Below, in pieces: positions 8,890 through 17,315 of a stretch of DNA of 64,000 nt. A program made the translations under genes and the position numbers. This DNA comes from Acidimicrobiales bacterium (GTDB lineage Bacteria > Actinomycetota > Acidimicrobiia > Acidimicrobiales > Aldehydirespiratoraceae). The stretch covers positions 1,980,369 through 2,044,368 of the forward strand of contig JAWPML010000001.1 of NCBI GenBank assembly GCA_033344915.1, in the 5' to 3' direction. The first letter of the stretch is position 1. Each line of letters starts with the position of its first letter. The notes under the pieces are model-generated. The model was not told where the DNA came from and ran no database searches. It saw only the letters and a list, made by a program, of their open reading frames with translations.

Positions 8890-10002
8890 TCAGGTCGCCC
8901 AGACCTCGTGGACTCCCTGGCGGAACGAGTCGAATGTTCCCGCGCGGATCGAGTCCGCCATCCGGTCCATGAACCGCAGCAGCCAGGCGACGTTGTGCAG
9001 CGTGATGATGCGGGCCGCCGTCGGCTCCTTGGTCTGGAGCAGGTGACGGAGATAGCCCCGGCTCCAGCGGGCGGCCGGGCTCTCGGGCCAGGACGGGTCG
9101 AGCGGGTCGTCGCTGCGGACGAACTCGGCGCGGGTCAGGTTGTAGCGGCCGTTGTCCGTGAGGATCGTGCCGTGGCGGGCGTGACGCGTCGGGAGCACGC
9201 AGTCGAACATGTCGACGCCGCGGGCGACCGACTCCACGATCCCGATCGGATCGCCGAGCCCCATGAAGTAGCGGGGCTGGTCGGCCGGCAGAAGACCCAT
9301 GCAGCTGTCGAGCCCGTCGAGCATCGCGCTGCGGTCCTCCCCCACCGACAGACCGCCCACGGCATAGCCGTCGAAGTCCAACGCGACGATCTGCTCGGCG
9401 GACTCCTTGCGCAGCGCGTCGTCGGTGCCGCCCTGCACGATGCCGAACTGGCTCTGGCGGGTCGCGGCGTCGCCATGGTCGAGGAAGGCCCGACGCCCCC
9501 GGGCGGCCCACAGCGCCGTTCGGTCGACCGCGGACTTCACGACGCCGAGATCGGCGACGGAGGACGGACAGACATCGAGCACCATCTGGATGTCCGCGCC
9601 GATCAGGGCCTGCACCTCGACGGCACGCTCCGGCGTGAGGAGGTGGGTCGACCCGTCGTAGGTCGACGTGAAGGTCGCTCCCTCGTCGGTGAGGTCCGGG
9701 CCGAGGGAGAAGATCTGGTAGCCGCCGGAGTCCGTGAGGAAGTGGCCGTCCCACGCCGCGAACCCGTGGAGCCCACCGAGTTCGGCGACCACGTCGGCGC
9801 CGGGTCGCAACATGAGGTGGTAGGTGTTCGCCAGGATCACCTGCGCCCCGAGCGCCTCGACATCGTCGCTGGCCAGATGGCGGATCGCGCCCCGGGTGCC
9901 GACCGGCATGAAGCGGGGCGTGGTGAACGTGCCACGCGCGGTCGTGACGATGCCGGTCCGGGCGCCGCCATCGCGGCCGGTCTCGGTGAAGGTCGCACGC
10001 AC
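8890..10002 (-). CDS. tgt: Queuine tRNA-ribosyltransferase lacking the zinc cysteines
   Basis: Tgt exchanges guanine-34 of GUN-anticodon tRNAs for the queuosine precursor. QueA, also in the window, acts next. The 370-residue protein has the family core: TPRFMPVGTRGAIRHL, FLTDSGGYQIFSL, GGLSVGE, and the nucleophile loop DMFDCVLPTRHARHG. The C-terminal zinc site is unusual. Residues 304-313 read SWPESPAARW where homologues have CxCxxC, so all three cysteines are gone at unchanged length. The later histidine (ITLHN) remains. The start is GTG at 10002, supported by TAGCCT 7 nt upstream. A longer reading of the frame overlaps the next gene and is unlikely. Confidence 0.94.
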   Translation of the reverse strand: MRATFTETGRDGGARTGIVTTARGTFTTPRFMPVGTRGAIRHLASDDVEALGAQVILANTYHLMLRPGADVVAELGGLHGFAAWDGHFLTDSGGYQIFSLGPDLTDEGATFTSTYDGSTHLLTPERAVEVQALIGADIQMVLDVCPSSVADLGVVKSAVDRTALWAARGRRAFLDHGDAATRQSQFGIVQGGTDDALRKESAEQIVALDFDGYAVGGLSVGEDRSAMLDGLDSCMGLLPADQPRYFMGLGDPIGIVESVARGVDMFDCVLPTRHARHGTILTDNGRYNLTRAEFVRSDDPLDPSWPESPAARWSRGYLRHLLQTKEPTAARIITLHNVAWLLRFMDRMADSIRAGTFDSFRQGVHEVWAT

Positions 10003-10009
10003 GGGTCCG

Positions 10010-10015
10010 AGGCTA
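10010..10015 (-). promoter_or_regulatory. Putative -10 element, leaderless tgt
   Basis: TAGCCT on the minus strand, 7 nt before the tgt GTG. It fixes the start at 10002. Inference from spacing. Confidence 0.45.
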
Positions 10016-10040
10016 GGTCCCGCCTCCCGCGACGACGCGC

Positions 10041-10658
10041 TCAGGTGCGGGCCAGCGTGGCGACGAACGTGCGGAGGATGCGGTACGACGTCGCGAAGTA
10101 GCGCCGGGGATAGCGCACCCGGTTGGTCGAACGCAGCGACATCGTCACGATGGTCTGGCGGCGCCACCAGGGTTCGATGGCGATCCACACCGGGAGGCCG
10201 GGCCACGAGCCACGCAGCACGAGCGTCCCCGGCGCTCGCAGACCGGCGCGGTGGTCCGTGAACGGCTCGTCGAGCACGAGGCGACCGCCCCGGGTCCGCC
10301 CGATCACGCCCGGGGCCGGGATGCGACTCCGCGCGACGGCATACGGGACGAAGAGGTGCAGACGCAGCCGCGACTGACGCCGGGGGCTGCTGTCGGCGAT
10401 GCGCTGCTTGTGGCGCAGCCCGAGCCGATGCACGAACGATCCGACCGCGACGCCGGTGTGTTCGGAGACACGGCGGGCCGGCTCGAGCACGTCGTCGACG
10501 GACTCGCGCAGGTCGTCGATCCACACCGACAGCGCATCCTCGCCCGACTCCGCCTCGACGACCGTGCGCTCTCCGCCGTCCGGTGCGTCGAACGCGTCGA
10601 GGATCTCGATCTCGAACTCGTCGTCGGGTGTCGGACCGGCCGACGTGGACGTCGCCAT
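10041..10658 (-). CDS. Hypothetical protein, upstream of tgt
   Basis: I do not recognise this 205-residue protein. The first 55 residues are acidic (DDEFEIEILDAFD). The rest is basic, rich in Arg and Trp, and mostly beta-like, with no clear membrane helix or signal peptide. The ATG at 10658 is preceded 6 nt upstream by TACGCT, which suggests a leaderless gene. It lies 38 nt before tgt on the same strand and could be co-transcribed with it. Codon use and third-position GC match its neighbours, which supports a real gene. Confidence 0.7.
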   Translation of the reverse strand: MATSTSAGPTPDDEFEIEILDAFDAPDGGERTVVEAESGEDALSVWIDDLRESVDDVLEPARRVSEHTGVAVGSFVHRLGLRHKQRIADSSPRRQSRLRLHLFVPYAVARSRIPAPGVIGRTRGGRLVLDEPFTDHRAGLRAPGTLVLRGSWPGLPVWIAIEPWWRRQTIVTMSLRSTNRVRYPRRYFATSYRILRTFVATLART

Positions 10659-10664
10659 GCCCGC

Positions 10665-10670
10665 AGCGTA
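10665..10670 (-). promoter_or_regulatory. Putative -10 element before the 10658 gene
   Basis: TACGCT on the minus strand, 6 nt before the ATG at 10658. Same arrangement as other leaderless genes here. Inference. Confidence 0.35.
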
Positions 10671-10681
10671 CGCCGATCGTG

Positions 10682-11350
10682 TCAACCCAGCGTGTAGCCG
10701 ATGCCCGCCTTGGTCCGCTCCACCTCGACGAACGTCCCGAGCGCTCGGAAGCAATAGGCCATCCGTTGGGCGACATCGCGACGCACGCCGGCCCGGCCCG
10801 CGAGATCCGCGGTGGTGAACACGTCCGGAAGTCCTTCCGGCACCAACGTCATCAGGTCAGCCGCGGACGCGAACCGGCGCCGGTCGACGATTTCGCGAAG
10901 CACCCGATCGTCGGTGCGGAAGCCGCCCCGCCCCCGCCGGAGTCTCGCGTCGGGCGACTGGTGTTTGACCACGCTGACCAGGGCGACGTCGATCTCGAGG
11001 TTCGGGTGATCGATGAGCGTCGGCATGCTGACGAGCTCCTCGAACAGGTCGTACACCGAGCCCTTCTTCGGCGACTTCCGCAGCGGGGCATCGGGCTTCT
11101 GGAGGTAGGTCTCCACCGCGATCGGGTGTACGAGCAGGATCCGATGATCCGGGAGGAGGCGGTCCAGCTTCGAGCCCATCGAGGCGAAGGACGACGTCTG
11201 GATCTCGATCAGCCGGTCGTCGCGGCGGATGTCGATCACGAACCCGTCGAGCGGCACCTCGAAGACGTCACCGGGTTCGGCATAGTCCGCCTTGAGCGCG
11301 GCGTGCAGCGAGCCCTCGTTGAGCGTGCCGATGTGGGGTTCCGTCGCGAT
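10682..11350 (-). CDS. Conserved hypothetical protein with probable AUC start
   Basis: A 222-residue soluble protein resembling an uncharacterised family I know from actinobacteria and cyanobacteria. Its opening block (GTLNEGSLHAALKADYAEPGD), then DGFVIDIRRDD and RLIEIQTSSF, recalls a nuclease-like alpha/beta fold, but the activity is unknown. No ATG, GTG or TTG lies in frame near this N-terminus. The frame opens with ATC at 11350, and TACGAT lies 6 nt upstream, the same geometry as the leaderless genes here. The nearest alternative is GTG at 11428, which would overlap the divergent DUF3237 gene and its promoter. A later GTG (about codon 27) would delete the conserved N-terminus. Confidence 0.75.
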   Translation of the reverse strand: MATEPHIGTLNEGSLHAALKADYAEPGDVFEVPLDGFVIDIRRDDRLIEIQTSSFASMGSKLDRLLPDHRILLVHPIAVETYLQKPDAPLRKSPKKGSVYDLFEELVSMPTLIDHPNLEIDVALVSVVKHQSPDARLRRGRGGFRTDDRVLREIVDRRRFASAADLMTLVPEGLPDVFTTADLAGRAGVRRDVAQRMAYCFRALGTFVEVERTKAGIGYTLG

Positions 11351-11356
11351 GCCCCG

Positions 11357-11362
11357 ATCGTA
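11357..11362 (-). promoter_or_regulatory. Putative -10 element preceding an ATC start
   Basis: TACGAT on the minus strand, 6 nt before the ATC at 11350. This spacing is the main support for AUC initiation of the gene at 10682-11350. Inference. Confidence 0.4.
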
Positions 11363-11401
11363 CGAGGACCATCGCCCTCGCCGGGGGGACCGAGTCCGAC
11401 C

Positions 11402-11407
11402 TACGGT
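11402..11407 (+). promoter_or_regulatory. Putative -10 element, leaderless DUF3237 gene
   Basis: TACGGT, 6 nt before the ATG at 11414. It is divergent from the hexamer at 11357-11362, so two back-to-back leaderless promoters share about 45 bases. Inference. Confidence 0.4.
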
Positions 11408-11413
11408 TGCGGC

Positions 11414-11866
11414 ATGCAGCTGGAACACCTCCTCAACCTTCGCGCCGAGCTCAAGGACCCGATCACCGTCGGCGAGACGGGCTTCGGCACCCGCCAGATC
11501 GTCGATGTCGTCGGCGGCACGTTCGAGGGGCCCGGGCTCACGGGCACGGTTCTCCCCAGCGGCGCCGATTGGCTGACGATCGGGTCCGACGGCACCGCCC
11601 GGCTCGACGTGCGCGCGACGCTCGAGACGGACGACGGTGCGCTGATCTACGTCCAGTACCCGGGCGTCATGGTGATCAACGAGGCGGCGATGAACGCCCT
11701 GGCCGGCGGCGGCGAGACCCAGTTCGGCGAGGTCGAGTTCTTCACGCAACCCCGCTGCGAGACGGGGCACCCGGACTACGCGTGGCTCAACCGCGTCGTC
11801 GCCGTCGGTCAGGGGCGGCTCTTCCCGAACGGGGTCGAGTACAACATCTCACGCGTGGTGAACTGA
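11414..11866 (+). CDS. DUF3237 domain protein
   Basis: A 150-residue member of the DUF3237 family, a small beta-barrel family of unknown function often found near catabolic genes. The pattern VGGTFEGPGLTGTVLPSGADW, followed by the block from LDVRATLETDDGALI into YVQYPG, is characteristic. It has no signal peptide. The ATG at 11414 has TACGGT 6 nt upstream. It starts a plus-strand run of four closely spaced genes (DUF3237, DUF2461, DMF-amidase-like, unknown), with the next start 6 nt after its stop. Shared expression is likely, but no pathway can be named. Confidence 0.85.
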   Translation: MQLEHLLNLRAELKDPITVGETGFGTRQIVDVVGGTFEGPGLTGTVLPSGADWLTIGSDGTARLDVRATLETDDGALIYVQYPGVMVINEAAMNALAGGGETQFGEVEFFTQPRCETGHPDYAWLNRVVAVGQGRLFPNGVEYNISRVVN

Positions 11867-11872
11867 GCGGGG

Positions 11873-12520
11873 ATGGCGTTCACCGGCTGGCCGGTCGAGG
11901 CGATCGAGTTCTTCGAGCGGCTCGAGGACGACAACACGAAGGCGTTCTGGAACGAGCAGAAGCACGTCTACGAGGAAGCCGTGAAGGCGCCGATGGTGGC
12001 ACTGCTCGCCGACCTCGAGCCGCGCTACGGCGAGGGCAAGATCTTCCGCCCGTACCGCGACGTCCGCTTCAGCAAGGACAAGACGCCGTACAAGACCAAC
12101 ATCGCGGCCCGCATGGCCGGCGGCCCGTACATCAGCCTGTCCGCCGACGGGTTCGGCCTGGGCACGGGGTACTACATGATGGCGAAGGACCAACTCGCGA
12201 GCTTCCGGGCGGCGATCGACGACGACAAGACGGGCCGTCAGCTCGAGCGGACCATCGACAAGGTCACGAGCGCCGGTATCGAGGTCACCAGCCACGACGC
12301 CGTCAAGACCGCGCCGCGGGGGTACTCGGCCGACCACCCCCGCATCGGGTTGCTGCGGATGAAGGGCTGCATCGCGTGGCAGGAATGGGAGATCGGTGCG
12401 TGGCTCGACACCGCGGAGGCGAAGGATCGGATCGTCGCGTTCATGGGCGCGACGAAGCCGCTCGTGACGTGGCTCGCCACGAACGTCGGCCCGAGCGAAC
12501 TCGAAGGTGGATGGGGCTGA
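11873..12520 (+). CDS. DUF2461 (TIGR02453) family protein
   Basis: A 215-residue protein of the DUF2461 family. Conserved blocks visible are FTGWPVEAIEFFERLEDDN, FWNEQKHVYEE, the block from GKIFRPYRDVRFSKDK to TPYKTNIAA, and GYYMMAKDQLASFR. The family is cytosolic, widespread and functionally uncharacterised. It sits 6 nt after DUF3237 and 4 nt before the DMF-amidase-like gene, consistent with one transcript. The ATG at 11873 follows a GAGCGGGG stretch that is rather close for a ribosome-binding site, so the start may be helped by coupling. Confidence 0.9.
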   Translation: MAFTGWPVEAIEFFERLEDDNTKAFWNEQKHVYEEAVKAPMVALLADLEPRYGEGKIFRPYRDVRFSKDKTPYKTNIAARMAGGPYISLSADGFGLGTGYYMMAKDQLASFRAAIDDDKTGRQLERTIDKVTSAGIEVTSHDAVKTAPRGYSADHPRIGLLRMKGCIAWQEWEIGAWLDTAEAKDRIVAFMGATKPLVTWLATNVGPSELEGGWG

Positions 12521-12524
12521 CACG

Positions 12525-14030
12525 ATGAGCATCGAAACCGTCACGGGCTACTGCTGGCCCCAGTCGATCGCGCCCGGCGCGTCGGTTGCCCTCCATCTGT
12601 CCTCGGCCGGCGGCCGCCCGGTCTCCGTCGAGATTGCCCGGGTCGGCGCCGAACGAACCGTCGTGTGGTCGGGCACCGTGGACGCCGACGACCATCCGAC
12701 GCCGCGCGACGCGTCTGCGAACGGGTGCGGCTGGCCGGCGGCCACGAGCGTCACCGCCTGCGACGATTGGGCCTCCGGCTACTACGAGGTGGTGTTGTCC
12801 ATCGACGTGAACGGCAGGACCCGTCGGAGCCACGCGTTCTTCGTGATCCGGCCGACGGCCGAGTCGACGAACACGATCCTGCTCCAGCTGTGCACGAACA
12901 CGTGGCACGCCTACAACGACTTCGGTGGCTACAACCTCTACAACGGCGGCACCCACTCGTCGCTCCAGCGTCCGATGGCGCGGGGCTACCTCTTCAAGCC
13001 CGAGGGTGCGGGCCGCCGGGTGACGACCACCAACCCACCGGACCGGGACATGAACACCCATGTCGGCTACATCCGGCTCAACCATCTGTCGGGCTGGGCC
13101 GGTTCGGCCGGATGGCCGGACTGGGAGTGGCCGTTCCTCGCCTGGGCGGAACGCAACGGCTACGGCATCGACGTCATCAGCAACGCCGACCTCGAGGAAC
13201 ACCCCGGCATCATCGACCGCTACAACCTCCTGCTCTCCGTCGGCCACGACGAGTACTGGTCCGGGCCGATGCGCGACACGGTGGAGGGCTTCGTCGCCCG
13301 AGGCGGCAACGTCGCGTTCTTCTCGGGCAACACCGCGCTGTGGCAGGTGCGCCTCGAGGAGCCGGTGGGCAACTCGGCGAGCGTGATGGTCGGCTACAAG
13401 GGCCAGTTCAAGGACGATCCGGTCTACGACACCGAGCGGATCGGCGAGCTCACCAGCATCTGGTCCGACCACCTGATCGGTCGCCCGGAGAACCACATGA
13501 CCGGCGTGTCGTTCAACCGGGGCGGCTATCACCGCATCGGCAAGCGGGTGACCAACGGTGCCGGCGGTTACACGGTCTATCGACCCGACCACTGGCTCTT
13601 CGACGGGACCGCCATCGACTACGGCGACGTCCTCGGCGCCAAGGCGACCGCCGTGGGCTACGAGTGCGACGGCTGCGACTACACGACCGTCGACGGGCTC
13701 CCCTGCCCCACCGGTTCCGACGGCACACCCGAGAACTTCGAGATCCTCGCCATGGCACCCGCCGCCCACTTCACCCGCACGACGGCGGCGCGTCCACCGC
13801 GGCCCGAGGACCCCTCCGAGATCGAGTTCCTCGCCTCGCGCCTGTTCGACTCCCGCGAGCCGGAGGCCGTCGAGCGCATCGCCCACGGCCAGGCGATGCT
13901 CGGGTCCTTCGTCTCCCCGGGCGGCGGAACGGTCGTCACCTCGGGCTCGACCGACTGGGCTCACGGCCTCGCCGGACGCGACGAGGACATCGAGCAGATC
14001 ACCCGCAATGTCCTCGACCGGCTCGGCTGA
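12525..14030 (+). CDS. N,N-dimethylformamidase beta-subunit-like protein
   Basis: A 501-residue protein resembling the catalytic large subunit of N,N-dimethylformamidase. Recognisable parts are GYCWPQSIAPGASVALHLS (N-terminal beta region), NTWHAYNDFGGYNLYNGGTH, RDMNTHVGYIRLNHLSG and the ThuA/class-I-amidotransferase-like segment YNLLLSVGHDEYWSGPMRD with GGNVAFFSGN. The true enzyme is longer and has a small subunit. Neither is present here, so another amide or C-N hydrolysis, or no catalysis, is possible. The ATG at 12525 is preceded by GGATGGGG. The last 23 bases overlap the next gene. Confidence 0.8.
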   Translation: MSIETVTGYCWPQSIAPGASVALHLSSAGGRPVSVEIARVGAERTVVWSGTVDADDHPTPRDASANGCGWPAATSVTACDDWASGYYEVVLSIDVNGRTRRSHAFFVIRPTAESTNTILLQLCTNTWHAYNDFGGYNLYNGGTHSSLQRPMARGYLFKPEGAGRRVTTTNPPDRDMNTHVGYIRLNHLSGWAGSAGWPDWEWPFLAWAERNGYGIDVISNADLEEHPGIIDRYNLLLSVGHDEYWSGPMRDTVEGFVARGGNVAFFSGNTALWQVRLEEPVGNSASVMVGYKGQFKDDPVYDTERIGELTSIWSDHLIGRPENHMTGVSFNRGGYHRIGKRVTNGAGGYTVYRPDHWLFDGTAIDYGDVLGAKATAVGYECDGCDYTTVDGLPCPTGSDGTPENFEILAMAPAAHFTRTTAARPPRPEDPSEIEFLASRLFDSREPEAVERIAHGQAMLGSFVSPGGGTVVTSGSTDWAHGLAGRDEDIEQITRNVLDRLG

Positions 14031-14502
14031 CGCCGGCCTGCGCATCGGCGTCGCCCACCATTTCGGGTGGGCGGTCGTGGTGACCGCCGATGCCGCCCAC
14101 GAGGTCGTCGACCGACGCCGCATCGAGTTGATCGAACCGGGTGTCGCGACCGCGCCGATCCACCACGAGGGCGCCGACCTGGACGACGCGGCCGTCGCCG
14201 ACCTGCTCGCCGAGGTGCGGGCGTGGCCCGACGATTTCCCCACCGACCTGGCGACGTTGCGCCGCACGCCCTACGAGGCGCAGGCCGACTCGGTGATGTA
14301 CCGCGAGATCCTGGCGGCCGATGCCCGGGCGAGGGGGTGGGAGGTCCCCGTGTTCGACGCCAAGACGACCGAGGCGGAGGCGGCAGCCGTGCTCGGCTCA
14401 CGGGCCGACGATGTCCTCCACGGCCCCCGCGCCCGTCTCGGCCCGCCCTGGAACAAGGACCACCGCATCGCGCTCGCGGCAACCGTCGTCGCCGCCGGCT
14501 GA
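14008..14502 (+). CDS. Hypothetical protein downstream of the DMF-amidase-like gene
   Basis: A 164-residue soluble protein I do not recognise. The opening LRIGVAHHFGWAVVVTAD suggests a beta-alpha start. It then has several Asp/Glu-rich helices and a C-terminal WNKDHRIALAATVVAAG. There is no signal peptide or membrane helix. The ATG at 14008 lies inside the end of the preceding gene (23-base overlap in another frame), implying coupling. Later starts would cut into the first strand. It ends the plus-strand run and is convergent with an MFS gene 19 bases away. Confidence 0.7.
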   Translation: MSSTGSADAGLRIGVAHHFGWAVVVTADAAHEVVDRRRIELIEPGVATAPIHHEGADLDDAAVADLLAEVRAWPDDFPTDLATLRRTPYEAQADSVMYREILAADARARGWEVPVFDAKTTEAEAAAVLGSRADDVLHGPRARLGPPWNKDHRIALAATVVAAG

Positions 14503-14521
14503 CGGAGTCGGCGGATCGAGA

Positions 14522-15772
14522 TCAGACCGGCTGCTCCACCGTGACGTCGTCGTACGTATCGATCCTCCGCAGCGACGGCACGAACGCTGCGAAGCCGAGT
14601 GCGATCGCCACGGTGGCGAGTCCGCCGCCGGCCACCGCCCACGGCACGCCCAGATAGCGGGCGGCGACGCCGCTCTCGAACGCGCCGAGCTCGTTGGAGG
14701 CACCGATGAACACGCTCTCGACGGCAGTGACCCGGCCGAGCTGGGTGTCGGGCGTCGCCACCGGGACCAGCGTGGAGCGGATCGTCATCGAGACCATGTC
14801 CGCACCTGCCGCGATGATGAGCGCGACGAACGCGACGGCGTAGTTCGTGGCCACCCCGAGCACGACATGGAACGCCCCGAAGATCACGACGACGGCGAGG
14901 AGGGTCGGCCCCACCCGTCGGGTGACCGGTCGGCGAGCCAGCGCGAGTCCCGTGATGCCGGCGCCGATCCCCGGCGCCGCCCGGAGCCATCCGTAGGCGA
15001 CGTCGCCCACCCCGAGCCGCTCCTCCGCGATCACCGGGATCAAGGCGACCGCGCCGCCGAAGAGGACGGCGATCATGTCGAGCGAGATGGCCGACAGCAC
15101 CACCGGTGACCGGCGGATGAACCGCAGGCCCTCGAGCGCGAGCTTCACCGACGGCCGGTCCGTGATCTTCGTCTGCTCGACGGCGTAGACGATCCGCAAC
15201 AGGGGTGGCGCCGACAGCGCGAACACCACGGCTGCCACCAGGTACGCCACGTCGGCGCCGACGGTGAGGAGGAACCCGGCCGTGACCGGGCCAACGATCG
15301 CGGCGACCACCCGCGTGACGGCGCCCGCCGCGACCAGGCGGGGAAGCTGCACGCGCGGCACCACCAGCGGCGCCAGGGCATGACGAGCGGGAATGGCAAT
15401 CGCGTCGATCGATCCGAAGGCCAGGGTGATGAGGTAGAGCGGCCAGATGGCGACGTCCACGTCGTCGCCCACCCCGCGGCTGTACGCGAAGAACGCGAGG
15501 GCGCACGCGACGCGACCGACCGTCATGAGCGCGGCCACGCGGCGCCGATCGAAGCGATCGGCGATGTAGCCGCTGATGATCACCAGCACGACGGCGGGCA
15601 CGAACTGGAGGAGCCCGATGATGCCGATCGTCAACGCATCGCCCGTCAGGTCGAACGCCTGCTTGAACAGCACCGCCAGCATCAACGAGATGCCGGTCCC
15701 GGCCAGGGCGCTCGACGTCAGATAGGCACGCACCGACCGGTCGCCGAGCAGGCTCGACTGCGCTGCGGTCAC
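14522..15772 (-). CDS. MFS exporter of the EntS/Tap-like type
   Basis: A 416-residue Major Facilitator protein with about twelve helices. The helix 2-3 loop GYIADRFDRRRVAALM (about residues 66-81) and the opening SVRAYLTSSALAGTGISLM fit the exporter group that includes EntS and mycobacterial Tap. Known members export siderophores or drugs, and the substrate here is not visible. The start is GTG at 15772, with GAGG 8 nt upstream. It converges with the preceding plus-strand run. A second, unrelated MFS gene lies at 7617-8846. Confidence 0.88.
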   Translation of the reverse strand: MTAAQSSLLGDRSVRAYLTSSALAGTGISLMLAVLFKQAFDLTGDALTIGIIGLLQFVPAVVLVIISGYIADRFDRRRVAALMTVGRVACALAFFAYSRGVGDDVDVAIWPLYLITLAFGSIDAIAIPARHALAPLVVPRVQLPRLVAAGAVTRVVAAIVGPVTAGFLLTVGADVAYLVAAVVFALSAPPLLRIVYAVEQTKITDRPSVKLALEGLRFIRRSPVVLSAISLDMIAVLFGGAVALIPVIAEERLGVGDVAYGWLRAAPGIGAGITGLALARRPVTRRVGPTLLAVVVIFGAFHVVLGVATNYAVAFVALIIAAGADMVSMTIRSTLVPVATPDTQLGRVTAVESVFIGASNELGAFESGVAARYLGVPWAVAGGGLATVAIALGFAAFVPSLRRIDTYDDVTVEQPV

Positions 15773-15801
15773 GCGTGGTCCTCGGACATGAGATCGGGAC
15801 G

Positions 15802-16221
15802 CTAGTCAGCCGGAGGCGAGTCGGCGCCTACGGGACGATCGACGAGCGCCACGAGCTTCTTGGGGGCGAGGACGCAATAGCTGTCCGTGATCAGCTCGCG
15901 CACCTCTGCCCAGTCCGTGTCGGCGTCGATCACCAGGCCGAGTGCGTCACGGCCCCAGCCGAGCACGAAGAACGGGTGGCCGGCGTGGCGCAGCATGTCA
16001 AGGTCCTCGCCCTCGGCGCGAAACGTCAGCATGACCAACGGTGCCGCCTCGTCGAACACGACGCCGAGCACATGGGCGAAGGTCCGATTGCGCACCTTCC
16101 ACCGGGTGCCGACCCACGCCGGCTCCTCATGGACCTCTGGCAGCTCGACGCACCGTTCGCGCACCCGGGCGGTGACGTCGTCGGGAACGTCGCCCGTGTA
16201 CTGCGGCCGTGCACCGGTCAT
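15802..16221 (-). CDS. MmcQ/YjbR family protein
   Basis: A 139-residue protein of the MmcQ/YjbR (CyaY-like fold) family, small DNA-binding-type proteins of unclear role. Typical features are the N-terminal RVRERCVELPEVHEEPAWVGTRWK-like segment (GTRWKVRNRTFAH), the middle LTFRAEGEDLDMLRHAGHPFF, and the C-terminal DWAEVRELITDSYCVLAPKKL. The ATG at 16221 is the most likely start. No clear -10 or Shine-Dalgarno signal distinguishes it. It is divergent from the LLM oxidoreductase, with 107 bases between. Confidence 0.85.
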   Translation of the reverse strand: MTGARPQYTGDVPDDVTARVRERCVELPEVHEEPAWVGTRWKVRNRTFAHVLGVVFDEAAPLVMLTFRAEGEDLDMLRHAGHPFFVLGWGRDALGLVIDADTDWAEVRELITDSYCVLAPKKLVALVDRPVGADSPPAD

Positions 16222-16317
16222 CGGATCAACGCGGGTCCGCAGTGGGGCCGGTGATCTGCCAGGGCTCGTCAGAATCCATCCCGGAGTATCGCAGGAGTTC
16301 GGTTCCATCGGCCGCGC

Positions 16318-16323
16318 TACCGT
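16318..16323 (+). promoter_or_regulatory. Putative -10 element, leaderless LLM oxidoreductase gene
   Basis: TACCGT, 5 nt before the ATG at 16329. Slightly shorter spacing than the other cases. Inference. Confidence 0.35.
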
Positions 16324-16328
16324 GCACC

Positions 16329-17222
16329 ATGACGTTCGCTCGCCGGTTCCAGATCGAGCTCCTGCCCAACATCGAGTGGCCGGAGTTCCGGCGCCGAGCC
16401 GTCCACACCGAGGAACTCGGCTTCGACCTGGTGACGACGGCGGACCACTTCGTCGACTGGAAGAACCCGACCGTTCCGTTTTTCGACCTGTGGCCGGCGC
16501 TTGCGGCACTGGCCGAGGCGACGGCGCGGATCCGCCTCGCGCCGTGTGTCGCGCAGATCCCGATGCGCGATCCCGCGAGCTTCGCCCGCTCGTTGCTCAC
16601 CGTCGACCACGTGTCCGGCGGACGGATCGAGGCCGCGATCGGGCTCGGGCTCACCGTCGACCCCGGCTACGCCATGATCGGTGTCGAGAACTGGGACAAC
16701 CCCGAGCGCGCCGACCGGTTCGGGGAGTACATCACGATCGTGGACGAGCTCCTGCGCACATCCACGTGCACGCTCGATGGCGATCACTACACCGTCGAGA
16801 GCGCGGTCGTCCATCCATCGCGGCAGACGCCGCGCCCGCCGATCACGATCGCCGCGATGGGGCCCCGGATGATGCGCTACGCCGCAGCCCATGCCGACAC
16901 CTGGAACACGATGAGCTTCGGGGCCGGCGCGGACACACTGCTCGCGGATGCGAGCGCCCTGAAGGCAAAGATGACGAAGGCCTGCGACACCGAGGGACGC
17001 GACCCTGCCTCGCTGCGTCACTCGTTCCTGCTCTTCGACGGCGGCGCCAGAGAGAGCGGCGGCCGTTTCTTCTACTGGGACTCGGTGGCGGCGTTCGAGG
17101 ACCTTGCCGGCCGGATCTTCGAGCTCGGCTTCGACGAAGTCGGCGCCTACTACCCGGTCGACGAGCAGCGCGACGTCTTCGAGGACGCCTCCACGAACAT
17201 CATCCCCGGCCTCCGCGGCTGA
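16329..17222 (+). CDS. LLM-class (probably F420-dependent) oxidoreductase
   Basis: A 297-residue luciferase-like monooxygenase-fold protein. The TIM-barrel landmarks are RAVHTEELGFDLVTTADHFVD (strand 1-2), ATARIRLAPCVAQIPMRDPASFARSL, and DHVSGGRIEAAIGLG. PPITIAAMGPRMMRYAAAHAD is also visible. Members of this group in actinobacteria usually use reduced F420 as hydride donor, and the window's NpdG homologue supports F420 in this organism. The substrate is unknown. The ATG at 16329 is chosen over an upstream in-frame start at 16209 because TACCGT lies just before it and the family begins at the first beta strand. Confidence 0.88.
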   Translation: MTFARRFQIELLPNIEWPEFRRRAVHTEELGFDLVTTADHFVDWKNPTVPFFDLWPALAALAEATARIRLAPCVAQIPMRDPASFARSLLTVDHVSGGRIEAAIGLGLTVDPGYAMIGVENWDNPERADRFGEYITIVDELLRTSTCTLDGDHYTVESAVVHPSRQTPRPPITIAAMGPRMMRYAAAHADTWNTMSFGAGADTLLADASALKAKMTKACDTEGRDPASLRHSFLLFDGGARESGGRFFYWDSVAAFEDLAGRIFELGFDEVGAYYPVDEQRDVFEDASTNIIPGLRG

Positions 17223-17315
17223 GCACCGTGTTCACCGCCTCGACGGCCGACGCCGTGCCGTCGTCGGGCCGATGGGTGATCGTCGCGCGGGTGACAACAC
17301 TGCGAAAGGATCTCG

